Shown: positions 10,386 to 22,499, counted from the first letter of the stretch. The stretch is DNA of 64,000 nt from Symbiodinium sp. CCMP2592 (GCA_905221615.1 CAJNDT010005877.1:62001-126000); one strand, 5' to 3'. A program made the numbers and translations. Notes: generated by a model from the letters alone, not told the origin.

Positions 10386-11826
10386 GGCTATATAACCCGA
10401 AGATTGTCAGATGCGAAAAAATCGGAGGTTTTACATTTGCGCATGACTTTCTGTATCTTTCTCTGGTTGGGTTTTCGGGTTCCCGACCTGACCATGGTTG
10501 ATATTGAATAAATGCAAGAATATTCGATCGACGTCTGATTGCCTAGCATGCCGGGATGCGCTTGGATATGTACAAACCATCCCTCGCCTTACATAACAAG
10601 AACTCTTTAGTTCGGCGATGACAGCGAATTTCAATCCGAGAAGACCTCTTTTCTATCTATCCAACAGAGAGAGTAACGCTGGTCAGCCACGGACAGATCA
10701 GTTTTTGATTTGAGGCCGGCTCTGTTGTTGCGTCCAACATCTTTCAACTGTCGACAACCAGGCCGTAGACACGCAACACGGAAGTACAAACAGAATCTGG
10801 TTTGGGGTTTCGGGTGGTTTACATGTATCACAAAGACGAAAAACAGTAGAGGTGAGTGGTTGTGACGTGAAGACAACACCGTAAACACCTATCGTATTTA
10901 TACCTGAGAGAAAAGGCATACAGAGACAGGAAACTGTCGAGGCACAGTTAGCAGGGAAGCTGGAAGGGGAACTATCTTTCTATCTATCACCCGGTATCCT
11001 ACAAACGTGTATAATATGCCATTTATAGCACAATAAGCTCTGGACAGATACGCGACGCGCGGGATTCAGTATGCGACCCATGGAAGCAGAACACAACGGA
11101 CACATATGCTCACTGCTGGTCTATTGCAGATATGTGAGAACAAGGGAGCCAACACAACATGATACAACATCGGCACAAGGTGAAACACTTTTTGTTGTGC
11201 TGGCAGGCTGCCTTTCATGCAAAGACGCAACACAAGACGTTCATGAACATGTGGAAAACACTTGAAATCCGAAATCCTACACGGAAAACGTGTTGTAACT
11301 CGACTTGTGGGAGCACCCATCGCTTCTGAATGGTATAAAGTGTAAAGAAGCAAGATAGTCCCTCCACTAACAAGGCAGCGGAAAGCTTCCTTTCATCTAA
11401 CTCCAACCGACTCCAACTGGGACAGTTGTTCGTAAAAAATGAAACAAAAATTTCTCCCATTCAGCAGCACGAACTGAGAGTTTTGCACAATCTACAAAAA
11501 AGCAAGCCTGTCCTCATTGGAAATCTGAGAGTGCGCCTGTGCTTTTTATCTTGAAGAAAGGCTTTCTTCTCGAGATGAACACTTCAAAAACTCGATAATT
11601 AATCCGTATATCCGGTTGGGGCATCTCCAAGTCTGTGTACTCCTGCTTGCTTTAGTGTAGTGGCTGCGTGTATGTGTGTGCGTCTTCTCCGTGAGTTCGT
11701 GTATACCTCAGTCACACATGCGCGCAGAAAAAAAGAGGCGACTGACATTTTCTGGATGATGGGTGAAAGGTTTTTCGTCTGTCTAGGAATGGGGCAATGC
11801 CGAAAACCTGAGTTTTGACAAGGTAT
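10386..11826. other. AT-richer non-coding stretch
   Basis: No gene recognised. Composition is more A/T-rich than the flanks; short frames only. Confidence 0.4.
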
Positions 11827-12075
11827 AAGACCTCTCTCACCATTCTCTTTTCGCTCTCGCAACTGGGGGAGTGTTCGTACCAGAAACGCGAAAATTCGGA
11901 AAAAGGGTATTACAAATCTGCAGGCTTTACAAATCTTAGCAAATCTTACAAATCTTTGCCAGAAAAAAGGTCTCATGCAGCAACGAAAAATTACTCTTAA
12001 CCGCTGCAGCTTATGAATGCATGACCTCCCTCGGGCCATTGGACCTTCATCTGGGCTAGCCTGCTTCCCCTATCC
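11827..12075. repeat. direct repeat copy 1 (pairs with 12213-12449)
   Basis: 249 bases sharing most of their sequence with 12213-12449: both contain ctctcgcaactgggggagtg, catgcagcaacgaaaaa and end ctgcttcccctatcc. Copy 1 has an extra cttagcaaat. The 137-base spacer and the position directly beyond the recombinase stop codon fit the B1-A2-B2 end of a split-direct-repeat element. Confidence 0.85.
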
Positions 12076-12212
12076 GAAAAAGCTCTAAAAGCGAATCAGC
12101 ACCCACATGTGCGCCCACGAGCGGCCACAGCCTGGGGCGGAGAGGGCGGGAGAGAGAAAGGCTACATCGCAAAAGACTGGTCACGGTCTTAAACTACGCA
12201 AGCGTTGAGTCA

Positions 12213-12449
12213 AAGACCTTTCTCACCACTCTTTCTTCGCTCTCGCAACTGGGGGAGTGTACGTACCAGAAAAGCGAAACTTCGGAAAGAGTATTACAGA
12301 TCTGCAGGCTTTACAAATCTTACAAGTCTTTGCCAGAAAAAAGGTCTCATGCAGCAACGAAAAACTACTCTTAACCGCTTCAGTTTATGAATGCATGACC
12401 TCCTTTGGGCCTCTGGACCTTCATCTGGGCTAGCCTGCTTCCCCTATCC
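12213..12449. repeat. direct repeat copy 2 (pairs with 11827-12075)
   Basis: 237 bases, the counterpart of 11827-12075. Its end lies 24 bases from the stop codon side of the recombinase gene. Confidence 0.85.
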
Positions 12450-12804
12450 ACGTCCCCAAGTGTTGCGAAGCGATTACTGTTCCCGTAAGTAACGAATATA
12501 AAAACGTTTGAGAAGAGCCTGGGAGACTTGAAACTGCATCTCGGCTAGCCTTGCTAGGCCGTCTTGGATGTACAGTTTAGCTGTACGCTCCGAAGCCCAG
12601 CGACCCAGGAGTCGCACTGAATCCATGTTGGGGTGTTTCCGCCAGTACATGGTAGCGCCACCTCGTCGCAAACTGTAGGGCCGAAAACCACAAGAAGAAA
12701 CTTGAAGCTCCTGCAGCGCCGCATCAAAATCTTTTCGAAAACAGTCCTCGAAGTTGGCACCAGGTAACTAGAGGGCTGGAAAGCCGTGCCAAAGTTTTTT
12801 TCAC

Positions 12805-12995
12805 CAACAGGTTCAGGCAGGTTCCGGAGCGGTTCCGGGGCGGGCAGGTTCCGGCAGGTTCCGGACGTTCCGGGGCAGGTTGCGGTGAGGTTCCGAAGCA
12901 GGGTCCGGTGATGTTGCGGTGCAAGTCCCCGGTAGAGCTTCCGGCAGGTTCCGGAGCGGTTACGGGGCATGTTCCGACGCAGGTTCCGGTGGTCA
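12805..12995. repeat. ggttccgg minisatellite within the intron
   Basis: The words caggttccgg, gaggttccg and cggggcagg recur about a dozen times with irregular spacing. Confidence 0.8.
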
Positions 12996-13074
12996 TTTGA
13001 CACCTTCGCCGTCGGCTCTTCCTATCATGGAGATGCTGCGTCAGGGTGTAAGGTTTGGGCGTCCAGGGCTTCTT

Positions 13075-14370
13075 TGTAATTGAGCTCCCGAAGCTTCAAA
13101 CCAAACCCGCATGCATGTCCCGAGGCCTGGTAAACGCTTTGCTTGGGTCTCCAACGGCCCTAAACGCATTTTACAGCTTTCTCAGCCTTGCTAATGCCCC
13201 TCCTTGTCCCACTCCCGGGCTGTAATTCAGTTCAGACCGAGCCCAAGTGCATTTCCCGAGGACGCATTTGGCTTGCGTTGCAACAGATCTGGACCTGAAT
13301 GCTGTCCCTAAACCCGAAAATCCTGCTGCACACGCTTTGCTTGGGTCTCCAACGGCCCTAAACACATATTTCAAGCTTGAAAAAACGCATTTTACAGCTT
13401 TCTCAGCCTTGCTAATGCCCCTCGTTGTCCCACTCCCGGGCTGTAATTCAGCTCCCGAAGCTTGAGACCGAGCCCAAATGCATTTCCGAAAATCCTGCTG
13501 CATGCGCTTTGCTTGGGTCGCCAACTGTAATTCAGCTCCGAAGCTTCAGACCGAGCCCAAATGCATTTCCCGAGGCTTGGCCTGCGTTGCAGCAGTGCTC
13601 AACCTCCATGCCGTCGCTAAGCCCGAAAATCCTGCTGCACACGCTTTCCTTTGGTATCCAACGGCCCCAAATGCATTGTCCAAGCCTGGAAAACCGCACT
13701 TTACAGCATTCTTAATCTTGCTAAGGCCCCTCCTGGTCCCAGTCCCGGGCTGTAATTCACCTCCGGAAGCTTCAAACCGAGCCCAAATGCATTTCCCGAG
13801 GCCTGGTAAACGGATTTGGCCTGCGTCGCATTTAGCCTGCTTTGCAGCAGTGCTAATCCTCAATGCCGTCGCTAAACCCGGAAATCCTGCTGCACACGCT
13901 TTACTTTCGTCTCCAACAGCCCCAATACATTGTCCGAGATTTGAAAACCGCATTTACAGCTTTCTTAGCCTTGCTAATGCCCCTCCTGGTCCCAGCGGGC
14001 TGTAATTCAGCTCCTCAAGCTTCAAACCGAGCCCAAATGCATTTCCCGAGGCCTGGTAAACGCATTTGGCTTGCGTTGCAGCAGTGCTAAACCTCCATGC
14101 CGTCGCTAAACCCGAAAATCCTGCTGCACACGCTGTACTTTGGTATCCAACGGCCCCAAATGCATTGTCCAAGCCTGGAAAACCGGATTTTACAGCATTC
14201 TTAGTCTTGCTAATGCCCCTCCTGGGTCCCAGTCCCGGGCTGTAATTCACCTCCGGAAGCTTCAAACCGAGCCTGCATGCATTTCCCGAGGCCCGGTAAA
14301 CGCATTTGGCCTGCGTTGCAGCAGTGCTAAACCTCCATGCCGTCCCTAAACCCGAAATCCTGCTGCACAC
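13075..14370. repeat. satellite of about 220-250 bp units
   Basis: The block ggctgtaattcag (or -cac) followed by aagcttcaaaccgagcccaa recurs near 13217, 13438, 13525, 13747, 13997 and 14238. Each unit also holds cctgctgcacacgctt and tcccgaggcctggtaaacg. One unit near 13525 is shortened. Confidence 0.9.
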
Positions 14371-15079
14371 GCTTACCTTAAGCGAATCAGAATCTTTTGT
14401 TCAATGCCTGCATCTACAGCTCTTTGAGCTTTTCTGGCACCCGTGATTGTGAGCCCGACGACAGCCATTCCGCTGTTGGGGTTATTCAATGGGATTATGC
14501 AAACAGGTGAAACTCTGAGAGTAACTGAGTCATGAGTTCCGGACCTTTGTGACGTTTTCGTAAGTCCCAAACTGATGACAGCGAATTCAAAAGTAGAAGA
14601 TACTTCGATTTGACTGGCTTGTAGCTGCAAAAGCTCACCTGTGCGGAGGAGGCAGTAAACGGCCACCTCAAGTGCCAAAGCTACAGTTGGTTGACCCGAA
14701 AGAAGGAAAAACCGCAAAGACAGTGTAGCAAGTCTTCGGGCGGCGGTGGAGCCCGGTTAGGGACTTCCTTCTTCTGCCACGTCTTGACTAGGCGCCACGA
14801 GAGCGACAAACTGCCTCGGAACCTCGGCCGAAGGTCCTGCAACCCCGACAGCCGTCCGTCGCCAAAGAAAGACTTTCCCCCTGCCGCCACAAATGTTCAA
14901 TGAATTCAGCGAAAATTTGATCGACTCCCTCCGCATCGTCCGGGATCCTGAGTCCCTGCGTCTGAGCATAGAGATAGGCCTCGTATCGTTGTTTGGTGGG
15001 AGAGGCCACCGTATTTGATCGCAAACTCCCTAACGCTGCCTTGCCACCTTTCGTTCCTGCTTTGTTCTGGCCACTACCG

Positions 15080-15770
15080 TTACTTTCCCCATTTTCGCTT
15101 TACACGGAGACGCCGACTTGGTCGGTCGGCCGGGTTCGTGTGGCTAGACACATAGGCAAGGAACGGGTGGAGGCCTGTAGCCAGAAGCAGCGAGGAGATG
15201 CGATACATCAAAGATTGGATCTTACGGGAGCTGGAGCGACCGCGTGGAAGAACGTGCAAACACACCATGGAGTCAGTAAGGTGGATGAAACGAGTCTTCA
15301 GTTCTTTTCGCCTGAGAACTCGCCATCTCAGGGCAGTGTAGACCGCCCGAAGTTCAAATCGATTTATGTGGTCATTTCTGCCGCCGGCCACGGACACCCA
15401 CAGATGGTCCTCCATGACCAACGATTCGAGGGGATTGTGGTGCGAAAACGCTGATGATCATAGAGAGTGGCCCCCAATTGTATCATGATGTCATTCCCTT
15501 TGCCGGACAGCAAAGTGAGCAACTTTGGAACCAGCCGGCGCTCTGTGTTGCATTGCTCTTCACTTCTGCTTTTTCCGAGCGGATGCCAAGCCAGCAAGCT
15601 GCTTGAAAAAATCGGTTGGTCACCGAAAAGACTTGAAACGAGTTGCTTCAAAGATTTGACAACGCAGAGCTTGTGGGGCCGAAGGAGCTGCAGTGCTAGT
15701 GGTCTTTGGCAGTGCATGTGCAAGTTGTATAGGGCTAGTAAATCGACCGTGGCCGCGAACACCGGAACCT
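15080..15770 (-). pseudogene. RNase H region of the DIRS/PAT-like retroelement
   Basis: Two overlapping minus frames join near 15.38 kb. The upstream part (15.76-15.38 kb) contains EEQCNTERRLVPKLL and LYDHQRFRTTIPSNRW. The downstream part (15.42-15.08 kb) contains NRFELRAVYTALRWR, RFIHLTDSMVCLHVL and ending HTNPADRPSRR, the layout of the RNase H domain that follows RT in dinoflagellate YR retroelements, with acidic residues at E and D positions. RNase H removes the RNA strand during cDNA synthesis. No RT palm was found to the right, so the 5' part is missing. A one-base frame change separates the two parts. Confidence 0.65.
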
Positions 15771-16190
15771 CGAAGAAGGCATAGGTCGCCTTGCGCCCAT
15801 ACTTGCCACAAGCATCCCTGCAATCAGGGTCACACGCGTGGCCTGCTGGCGTGCTTCATCTTCAATGACGCCCAACAAGCATCTCAGCACTTCGAACCTC
15901 GCCGCTGAAAAAGCCTTGGTGTGCACGTCACTCGGGTTGGTCTCGGTGGGGTTGGGTGACTTCTGCTCCTTAAGGCCCTGTTGGACCCAGAGACGTTTCG
16001 TCTCGAGGTGGTGCTCTTTTCCCACGCCCTTTCGTTGAAAGATGCCGCGGAAGAACGCGAAATCTCCTTGTAGAAGATGCCTTCGCTGGTTGCCATCACG
16101 CCCATTGAACTCTGCCCCGCCCGAGCTTAGGAATATCATGCTGAGCCTGAACAAAGGCTTTTTGTTTCCAACCCTCTCCGACGCCCGCAC
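15735..16190 (-). pseudogene. C-terminal fragment of a copia-like RNase H
   Basis: Contains HHLETKRLWVQQ followed by NPSDVHTKAFSAARFEVL, matching the end of copia-type RNase H (HIExRxLWxQ...N-x-ADxxTK). It is a different element from the DIRS-like gene to its left, with which it overlaps slightly, and from the remnant at 16.9-17.6 kb. Only the end of the domain is present. Confidence 0.5.
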
Positions 16191-16479
16191 TCAGCAGGTC
16201 AGGGCAAAAGCTTTAGCAAAGCTGGAATAATAAGGCATCAGATTAGCTAATAAAGCTTTCAATGAGGCTCAACTGAGCAGTTGCTGAGTCATGCAACTGT
16301 CATCCTTTGCAAGCATCGCACCCATCCAATCACAACCACGCAGTCATCCATCCAGCCGTCGCAACCATCCCACCTTCCATCCAATCAATGCATGCTATTT
16401 CATTGATAGTTCATGCCAACTCATGCTTGTCCTCATTAGTTCTGTGTACTTCTCATCTGCTGTCACCAGTTCTCATAGC

Positions 16480-16552
16480 GATGGTAGTTGTTGTGGTAGT
16501 GGTAGCAGTAGTAGCAGTCGTCGCATTTGTCGTCGTAGTAGCAGCAGCTGAT
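16480..16552. repeat. imperfect gtagtag / gtcgtcg microsatellite
   Basis: Runs of gtagt, gtcgtc and agcagcag words; low complexity. Confidence 0.75.
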
Positions 16553-16879
16553 TTGAGAGTCGAAATCCTGGTTGTCGCAGGAATGATGCAGCGAAATGCG
16601 AGTGACCATGGCTGCAACGCCCTTTTCCCTGGATCGGCTCATGTACAATGTCCTGTCTGATGCACAGTTCGGCTTGCAAAAGTAATGCCTGAAAGGCTGA
16701 ACGGAAGATGAGCGTTACAAGGATCTCGAATAAAATGCTGCGATAAATGAACGGCCACGAGGCTTGGAAAAACCGCAGATTGCACAACACACCGAAGGTA
16801 CTTGCAGGCGGACAAGCAGGCTTGCCTGCATCTTAACACGGGTTGTCCACGCCTAGATGTTGTAGTTGTCGTTCTCTCC

Positions 16880-17640
16880 AAACCGCAGACTTTACCAGAC
16901 CTCTGTACATCAATTTCTGGTTGATGTGAAACATGCCATTTGCCAGTCTGCGCTAGCGTTCGCAAGGCACCGCGACTGACCGCGGTGAGCCCAGCAGTCA
17001 CCATATCTCTGGTGTCTATCCAGCCTAAGGCATGGATGATTGGACCAAGAAATTCTCGAAGTTTTTTTGCTTCGGGGCTCCGTCGAGAAGTTTCAAGAGA
17101 TGCATAAAAACGGATTGATCAGTACACGTGGGTTCTTCGCTCACGGCCCCGCTTACAACTGACTTGGCATACAGGATAAGGAACAGCTTGAGTGCGTTCT
17201 CACCGCTGTCTTGAATCCGTGCCAGCTCGACTGCTGACTTGGGACCCGTCAGGATCTCGGTCATGCCGGCATTTATGATGGTTGCAAGACGCATCAAATC
17301 AAGAGCGGAACGAAGCTCTCCCGCGTGTGTACAGCGACACACCTTTGACTGCTTCTTCGAAACGTACTCTAGGACTCTAGGACCCGAAGCTTATTGACGC
17401 CGACACGAGGCCCAGCATGACTCGTAAGCGCGATGATTCCGCTTCTCACTGCTGCATGGTCTTGATCCTCACCCTTAAAGCTCGAATCGGAAATCGCAAC
17501 AATAGACCATGGACCTTCAAGCTTCTTCACCACGTCAGGCGGCTTCACTTTCAGGTACTTCATGACTCTGTTGAGGTTAAAACAGAGGTTGTCTGCACAC
17601 TGCCATGTTGGTTTTACAAAGGGTTTCGGCACCACTCCGT
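16880..17640 (-). pseudogene. second copia-like RNase H remnant
   Basis: Three consecutive minus frames read as one domain: SIVAISDSSFKGEDQDHAAV with GIIALTSHAGP (17.6-17.4 kb), HAGELRSALDLMRLATIINAG (17.3 kb), and MVTAGLTAVSRGALR...TGKWHVSH (17.0-16.9 kb). This is the SDASF...QxG...E...D-GLTK pattern of a Ty1/copia-type RNase H, a family I remember as abundant in dinoflagellates. Frame changes near 17.35 and 17.03 kb and the lack of an intact RT upstream mark it as a remnant. Confidence 0.5.
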
Positions 17641-17644
17641 TTCA

Positions 17645-19690
17645 ATTCGATCCAGACAAGCTTGGTAAAACCATGGTTTGCGCTTGTTCTTGGAATGGCT
17701 CCGCCGAACATCGCCATAAAACCATACTGCTTGGCTGATTTGGATGTGAACGGCAAGGAATGTTTTTGTAAACCATCGGATACCACCGGCAAGATACATC
17801 AGAAGGGCTCGGTTCTTGCAGGGTTATTTTTAACATAGAGCGGCATAAACCTACACATGTACCGAACCCTGTTGAGGCAGCACGCGACGCCGCGCGAGCA
17901 GACAAGCCATTCCACACGCAATTCTGCAGCGATCGAAGGGCTTCAAAAATCAAATCCTGCTGACATGGAGCGCTGCTCACCAAACAGCAGCCGGCCCCCA
18001 GTTCCACAACTTGGCATCCATTCCACGTCGCGTGAGGGCTCACCTGTCAAAGTTGCAATGGTCGAGCAGTTGTTCTGCATTGGCCGTCTGTTGCCTCAAT
18101 CGCCCACGTTGCGAGGTCCTGCGTGCGCTGATTTCCCTGCGAGTTTCTAGCTGCACCAGAGTATGTGGCTTCATTGCGGATCCTTGGCGGCTCGGGTCAC
18201 GACTCCTCCGATTGCATTCTGCATAAAATCCTGCCACCGGATCAACGGCACGGCGCCAAAGGTCGCCCTTCTGCTGCTGCCACCATGCGCACTCGCGAAA
18301 GACAGATTGCCTCATACGTCCGCACGTGAATCGTACCGCAGCCCAAGACGTGCTCCTTCTCACCAGCCTGGTGCAGTGGCGCTGCATGGTGACAAAGGTT
18401 GGGTGCAGCGATTGCGCGTGAAGCATCTGAGTCAGGACACGAACTCAGCAAAGTCGGTTTCCTGTTGGCATGCAGTGTTGTTGCAACGGAAAATGTTTGT
18501 GGTAGGCGCTCCTCTGTCACGTTCATGCAAACAGCAAGAACAAGATGAGGCAGTTCCCCTCAACGTTCGAGAGAAGCTGTTGTCATTTCCTCGAATGCAT
18601 CCAGCAAAGCATGCCTAGCTAGCGTGGTGGATGATCACCATCTGAGCTCCAGGCCACTAATCGCTCCTCTTGGAAGGCATGGCGTTCTCACATTCGGGCT
18701 CCACAGGTGTTGAGCTACGACGCTTGTGCTTGCTAGTGGATTTATTGGTGCAAGACACTGGCGGACTTAACTAACAATCTGCGATTTTGAGGGAAAAAGG
18801 CTTGGCAGGCCTGGGGCGCCTCCACCACACAGTGACACTAACTGGGCCCAGGTATCTAAGTGCACCACTTGCATCCAGCGTAGTTCATGAAGCGGATCTT
18901 CCCAAACACCTGACCGTAGGTCCACTCAGCAGAAAGGCACTGACAGAAAACCACTAGTCTGCCTCCCGCTCCTTCCAACCCATGTCGTGCACCTGCAGGC
19001 AGTGGCACGAAGGTGAAATCTTTGTCACGAGATGTCACGACCAGGTGCCAGGCCCCACAAATACTCCACATGCAGCCCACATAACCGTTTGGGTCGCGAC
19101 CTCTGTGGCGGCGCACTTCAGCCCTCAACTCTCTGCTTTCAAAATGAGCTCACTGCCATCAAGTTCGTAGCGATCATTGAGCCAAATGCAACGTTCAAGA
19201 GCCTCCTTCGGAGATGGCCTTATGAAAGTGCAACTTTCGTTTCATAGTGAATCCCTCGACTCAAACCCAGGCACGCTGCGACCATTCAAGAATCTTCTTG
19301 GCCTGAGACATCTCCGTTGTTTCGAAGCTCAGGTCGCAAGCCGACAAGTTAGGTCACATACCCAGTACATTCGCAAGAAGCCATGCATCTTTCCCTGGGC
19401 AGGGTCAACTAGAAGCAAGTTGATAGTGTGACTACCGCAAGCATCGAGCTTCCACAAGTTCCACCCGATTTTCGTCGCGGAGCTTGCTGCGGCTTCCCCT
19501 GATGCTTTGCGATTTTGTTGTTTCATGCGCCTGAGATATCTGCGAACTGTTATGGCTGCCACTGTCCCACGAAGCTCTGCGGCAAATCAGTGCAGTTACA
19601 TCAACGTCTTTGACGTCGGTGCTGCATGCAGCAGCCAGCCATAGCCAGACGCGCGGTCTCGGATGCTCTTGCCACATGAGCGGCAGAAGC
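17645..19690. other. no secure gene; possible further element debris
   Basis: Minus frames of 60-130 codons follow on from the RNase H remnant but contain no RT motif I can defend. Non-coding for annotation purposes. Confidence 0.3.
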
Positions 19691-19849
19691 TCGTTTCATT
19701 CATCCGTACCGCTCATGCAGCGCCTCACTCGTGAAGGACTCAGTACCGGCAGCTTCGGTTGTAGGAAACTCGGTCGTTCCTTCGTGGAAAGTACTTCAGC
19801 GTGGCTTGTCAACGGTTCAAGGCTTGATCGAGGGCATTGCCGGCCACGG

Positions 19850-20325
19850 CTCATGCACCATCGTTCCCTTTTTAACCTCATTCCAATTGTCGCCATGCCC
19901 AGTTCACGACGTCGAACCTTCTCCATGTGGTAGCTTCTGAGCTCGTGCTCCAGCTCACGGATTTCCTGCAAAACTGCTCCCCGCCTTTCGAACAGCATGC
20001 TTTTGCTTGGAACATGCTTGGACACTTTCTCCAATTTCTGAGCTTCGCGGACTGCTTGATTTAGGTTCTTCTCCAGTGCATCCATACCATTCTCCAGCCC
20101 TTTACCATCGAGCAGTCGAAGCGGACTGACGCCAAAAGCAGTTCGAGCAATGCTGAGCTCAAGCTTCTTCGGGTCGACTTGCTGTCGCATGTGAAGCTTC
20201 GGAGATCCTTGCTCCCTTGCAGGCGCCATCCAGTGTTCAGATGTGTCCAGACCAGTATCGTTGGGGAAACGAAGCTCGGACACAGAAGACTTTGGCGACG
20301 GCAGGGGCCTTCGCGGGGTGACTCA
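19850..20325 (-). CDS. exon of an unknown coiled-coil protein
   Basis: Open minus frame with strongly protein-like content: SELRFPNDTGLDTSEHW, then a heptad-rich helix (LEKNLNQAVREAQKLEKVSK...LQEIRELEHELRSYHMEKVRRREL). The frame opens after a stop near 20330 and loses character left of 19850, as an exon would. No family recognised; could equally be the N-terminal part of a retroelement protein. Confidence 0.4.
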
Positions 20326-20922
20326 GCGATCGTGCGTCGCCTCAGCTTTTGGCACGTGCAACTTGTGCTGGCTGCATTCAAGCAGAGGCAGTCGGCCACA
20401 TTTTTCTCGCTTGCTCACAGGCCAGTCTATCGTGCTTGCGATCTGGATAATCGCATTCTCAGCGAGACGTCCTCACACATCTCTCAGAGTTTTTGCCTCA
20501 GACTGTCCAGACAGGACGGATCCCTTAAGGGGAGGGGGACAGGGGATGTCTATTGGACCTGAGCGGCACGAAAGCCTTGGAGCTGGTGATCTTGTTCTCG
20601 ACCTGACTTGCAAAGTGGCGGGGGGGCCGAGGTATTGAGGAAGGCACTGCTAAGCTGACAAAGCAAAGCTCTCGGTGAGACACTGCACGGAAGTATTCAT
20701 GATGTGCTCCAAACATCAACTTGAGTATGGCTCCAGACTCCTCCAGCCGCGGCAGGGGAATTCAGGGTCATAAGTTTTGACGGTGATGCAGCTCTATGGG
20801 CAGCTTTTGTCCTGATATATAGGCACGAGTCTGCTGCCCAGCTTTTGTCGAACATCTTGGGGCGCATCCACCTCCACGCAGTGCGGTCAACCGTGCAGAT
20901 AGCAGAGATAAGGCGGAGATGC

Positions 20923-20970
20923 CTTTTTGGTTGAGGAGCCATGTCCAAGCATTTCGAGCACTCGGTCTGC
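20923..20970 (-). CDS. candidate 48-nt host exon (GC donor)
   Basis: On the minus strand a pyrimidine-rich acceptor (gttgttgtttgccag) precedes a 16-codon phase-0 exon (ADRVLEMLGHGSSTKK), followed by GCATCT, a GC-type donor. Isolated exon; the gene is not resolved. Confidence 0.3.
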
Positions 20971-22061
20971 CTGGCAAACAACAACGCAGAGCATCACATG
21001 TGAGGCACCAGTTTAGTGTCCAGCCTGGTGTTCTAAAGTCCAGGCGAGTGTTCCGCTAGGGCCAGGGAAGTATGCCTGCAAGGTCCAGGAGACTGCTGGG
21101 CTCCTTCACTTTATTCACTTGGGGTTCCGTCCCGTAAGAGAAGTTGGGACATCGTAAGGCCCGATCTCTTGCCAAGAATCTCGTAAGACGAGGAGTGGCT
21201 TTCAAGTTGCTGACTTTCGCACATCGATGCCCATCGGAAGCATCCCTTCGGCCCTGCTCGCTCAACCCCGCTTTGCCAATATAAAAGCCATGAGCGCAAC
21301 CCCTCACCCCACAGGCCGTTGCACCACACCGTATCCGGTCTGCTCCTGAGCTTGAGGCACCGCACCTGCACCGTATTCTGAGCCATTACCTGGCATCCAT
21401 TTCAGCTGCAGCCTTCAGGTGGCTCGTTTTCCGTACAGGTCCTGCCCTTTCTTGTTGGGCAACCAGCCAGTTTAAATTGAACGCAGGACCGCGCCAGCCT
21501 GTTGGTTGACCAAGCCCAAACCCTAAGTCGCACTAAGCGCTAAGCAAAGAAACAGGTCACGAAGAATCATGGGCCGTGACGCCGTCACTTGGTCGTTGGC
21601 GCCAGGCTCAGTGGCCGGAGACTTCTCGTGCTGACAGGCGCCACAGTGGCATGTTGGTTGGCAAACCCAGATCCTGAAAGAAGAAACTAGAACCAAAGCC
21701 CAAACTACCCAGAGAGATTATGTTCGTCGGTAAAACCCCGAAGCACGTGGTATTCGCATCGCTTGATCTGGTTCGCACCGCCCGAGCCGACTCGCGGCGC
21801 TGATTCCAGGACTTGCGAAGCCCAAGTGAGCTGTTTGCAGAGTCGGTGCCCCTTTCATCCCTGTCCACACATGAAGGAGGTCTTGACCCAACTTGGCGAC
21901 TGTGTTTCTGGCTACATCCTTCCCGTCGATAGGTCCCTCAAAGGCAGCCTCTATTTCCGTTCCCTTTAATTCGTCCACGGGAATGGCATGAAGGGAAACC
22001 GTTTGAAATCGTTGCAATCACAGGACTGAAGAGAAAACACAGGCGAGTCAAAGCTCAACAT

Positions 22062-22415
22062 TCAAGACAGGACATGGGCCTTGCGCTGGTAGTCAGTTCT
22101 CAGGTCGAGATATCTCAGCTCATCAGACCACTTACCAGCCTGCAAGCATCTGCAAGTGTAATGCTCACTTGCAGCCTTTGGCCTGGCGCCTGCTTGCTCC
22201 AGTTTTGCAAGTGCTCCCAGAGTCTGTCGCACATCCAGTGCTGTGGTCCGACGAGGCCACCCTTCCAGCGTCAGCGACACCAGCATGTGCCGGCGTGTGC
22301 AAGCACCCTTCCTGCTCCTGGCCTCATGGTCGCCTATCATTGACAGCAGCCGCTGTACATCGTTTTCCTTCAAGACCTGACTGTAACGTTTGCGCTTGTG
22401 AGCTTGTGTTTCCAT
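22062..22415 (-). CDS. small basic protein or first exon, unknown
   Basis: ATG at 22415, 117 codons. Starts METQAHKRKRYSQ (possible nuclear signal) and continues with an amphipathic helical part (DVQRLLSMIGDHEA, DVRQTLGALAKLEQAG). No domain recognised. A GTGAGC after codon 83 could be a splice donor, in which case only 22165-22415 is coding. Confidence 0.35.
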   Translation of the reverse strand: METQAHKRKRYSQVLKENDVQRLLSMIGDHEARSRKGACTRRHMLVSLTLEGWPRRTTALDVRQTLGALAKLEQAGARPKAASEHYTCRCLQAGKWSDELRYLDLRTDYQRKAHVLS

Positions 22416-22499
22416 CTCGCTGAGGGGTGAGGATACATGTAGGGAAACATCAGAGGAGTGCGGCCTTGTGGATGCTGCGCCGCTCCTCAACGGCAGCAT

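Larger units (their letters stand above)
12673..14376 (-). other. putative GT-AG intron inside the recombinase gene
   Basis: On the minus strand the exon ends CTTAAG followed by GTAAGC (donor G at 14376). The downstream exon starts after TTTTCGGCCCTACAG (acceptor G at 12673). Joining the exons keeps one frame and restores the conserved SLRRGGAT motif across the junction. The intron is 1704 nt and is almost wholly made of the two repeats listed below. The donor lies in the last satellite unit. Confidence 0.6.
12474..15070 (-). pseudogene. tyrosine recombinase of a DIRS/PAT-like retroelement, split by an intron
   Basis: Read leftwards: an N-terminal arm (SPTKQRYEAYLYAQ, about 15.02 kb), a core-binding stretch (SGLQDLRPRFRGSLSLSW and APPPPEDLL), the catalytic region with Arg I (YCLLRTGELLQL, about 14.65 kb), and after the 12673-14376 intron the box-2 region (LRRGGATMYWRK) and the Tyr region (LLGRWASERTAKLYIQ, about 12.57 kb). 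These are the R...HxxR/R-GG-AT...Y boxes of tyrosine recombinases, which integrate the circular DNA of DIRS-type elements by strand exchange. Frames change near 14.86 and 14.70 kb, so this copy is probably dead. RNase H lies immediately upstream (15.08-15.42 kb), the order expected for RT-RH-YR elements. Confidence 0.7.

Noticed and set aside
9845-10501. 218-codon plus-strand ORF
   Set aside because: Arg/Gly-rich product of the GC-rich degenerate repeat; no domain.
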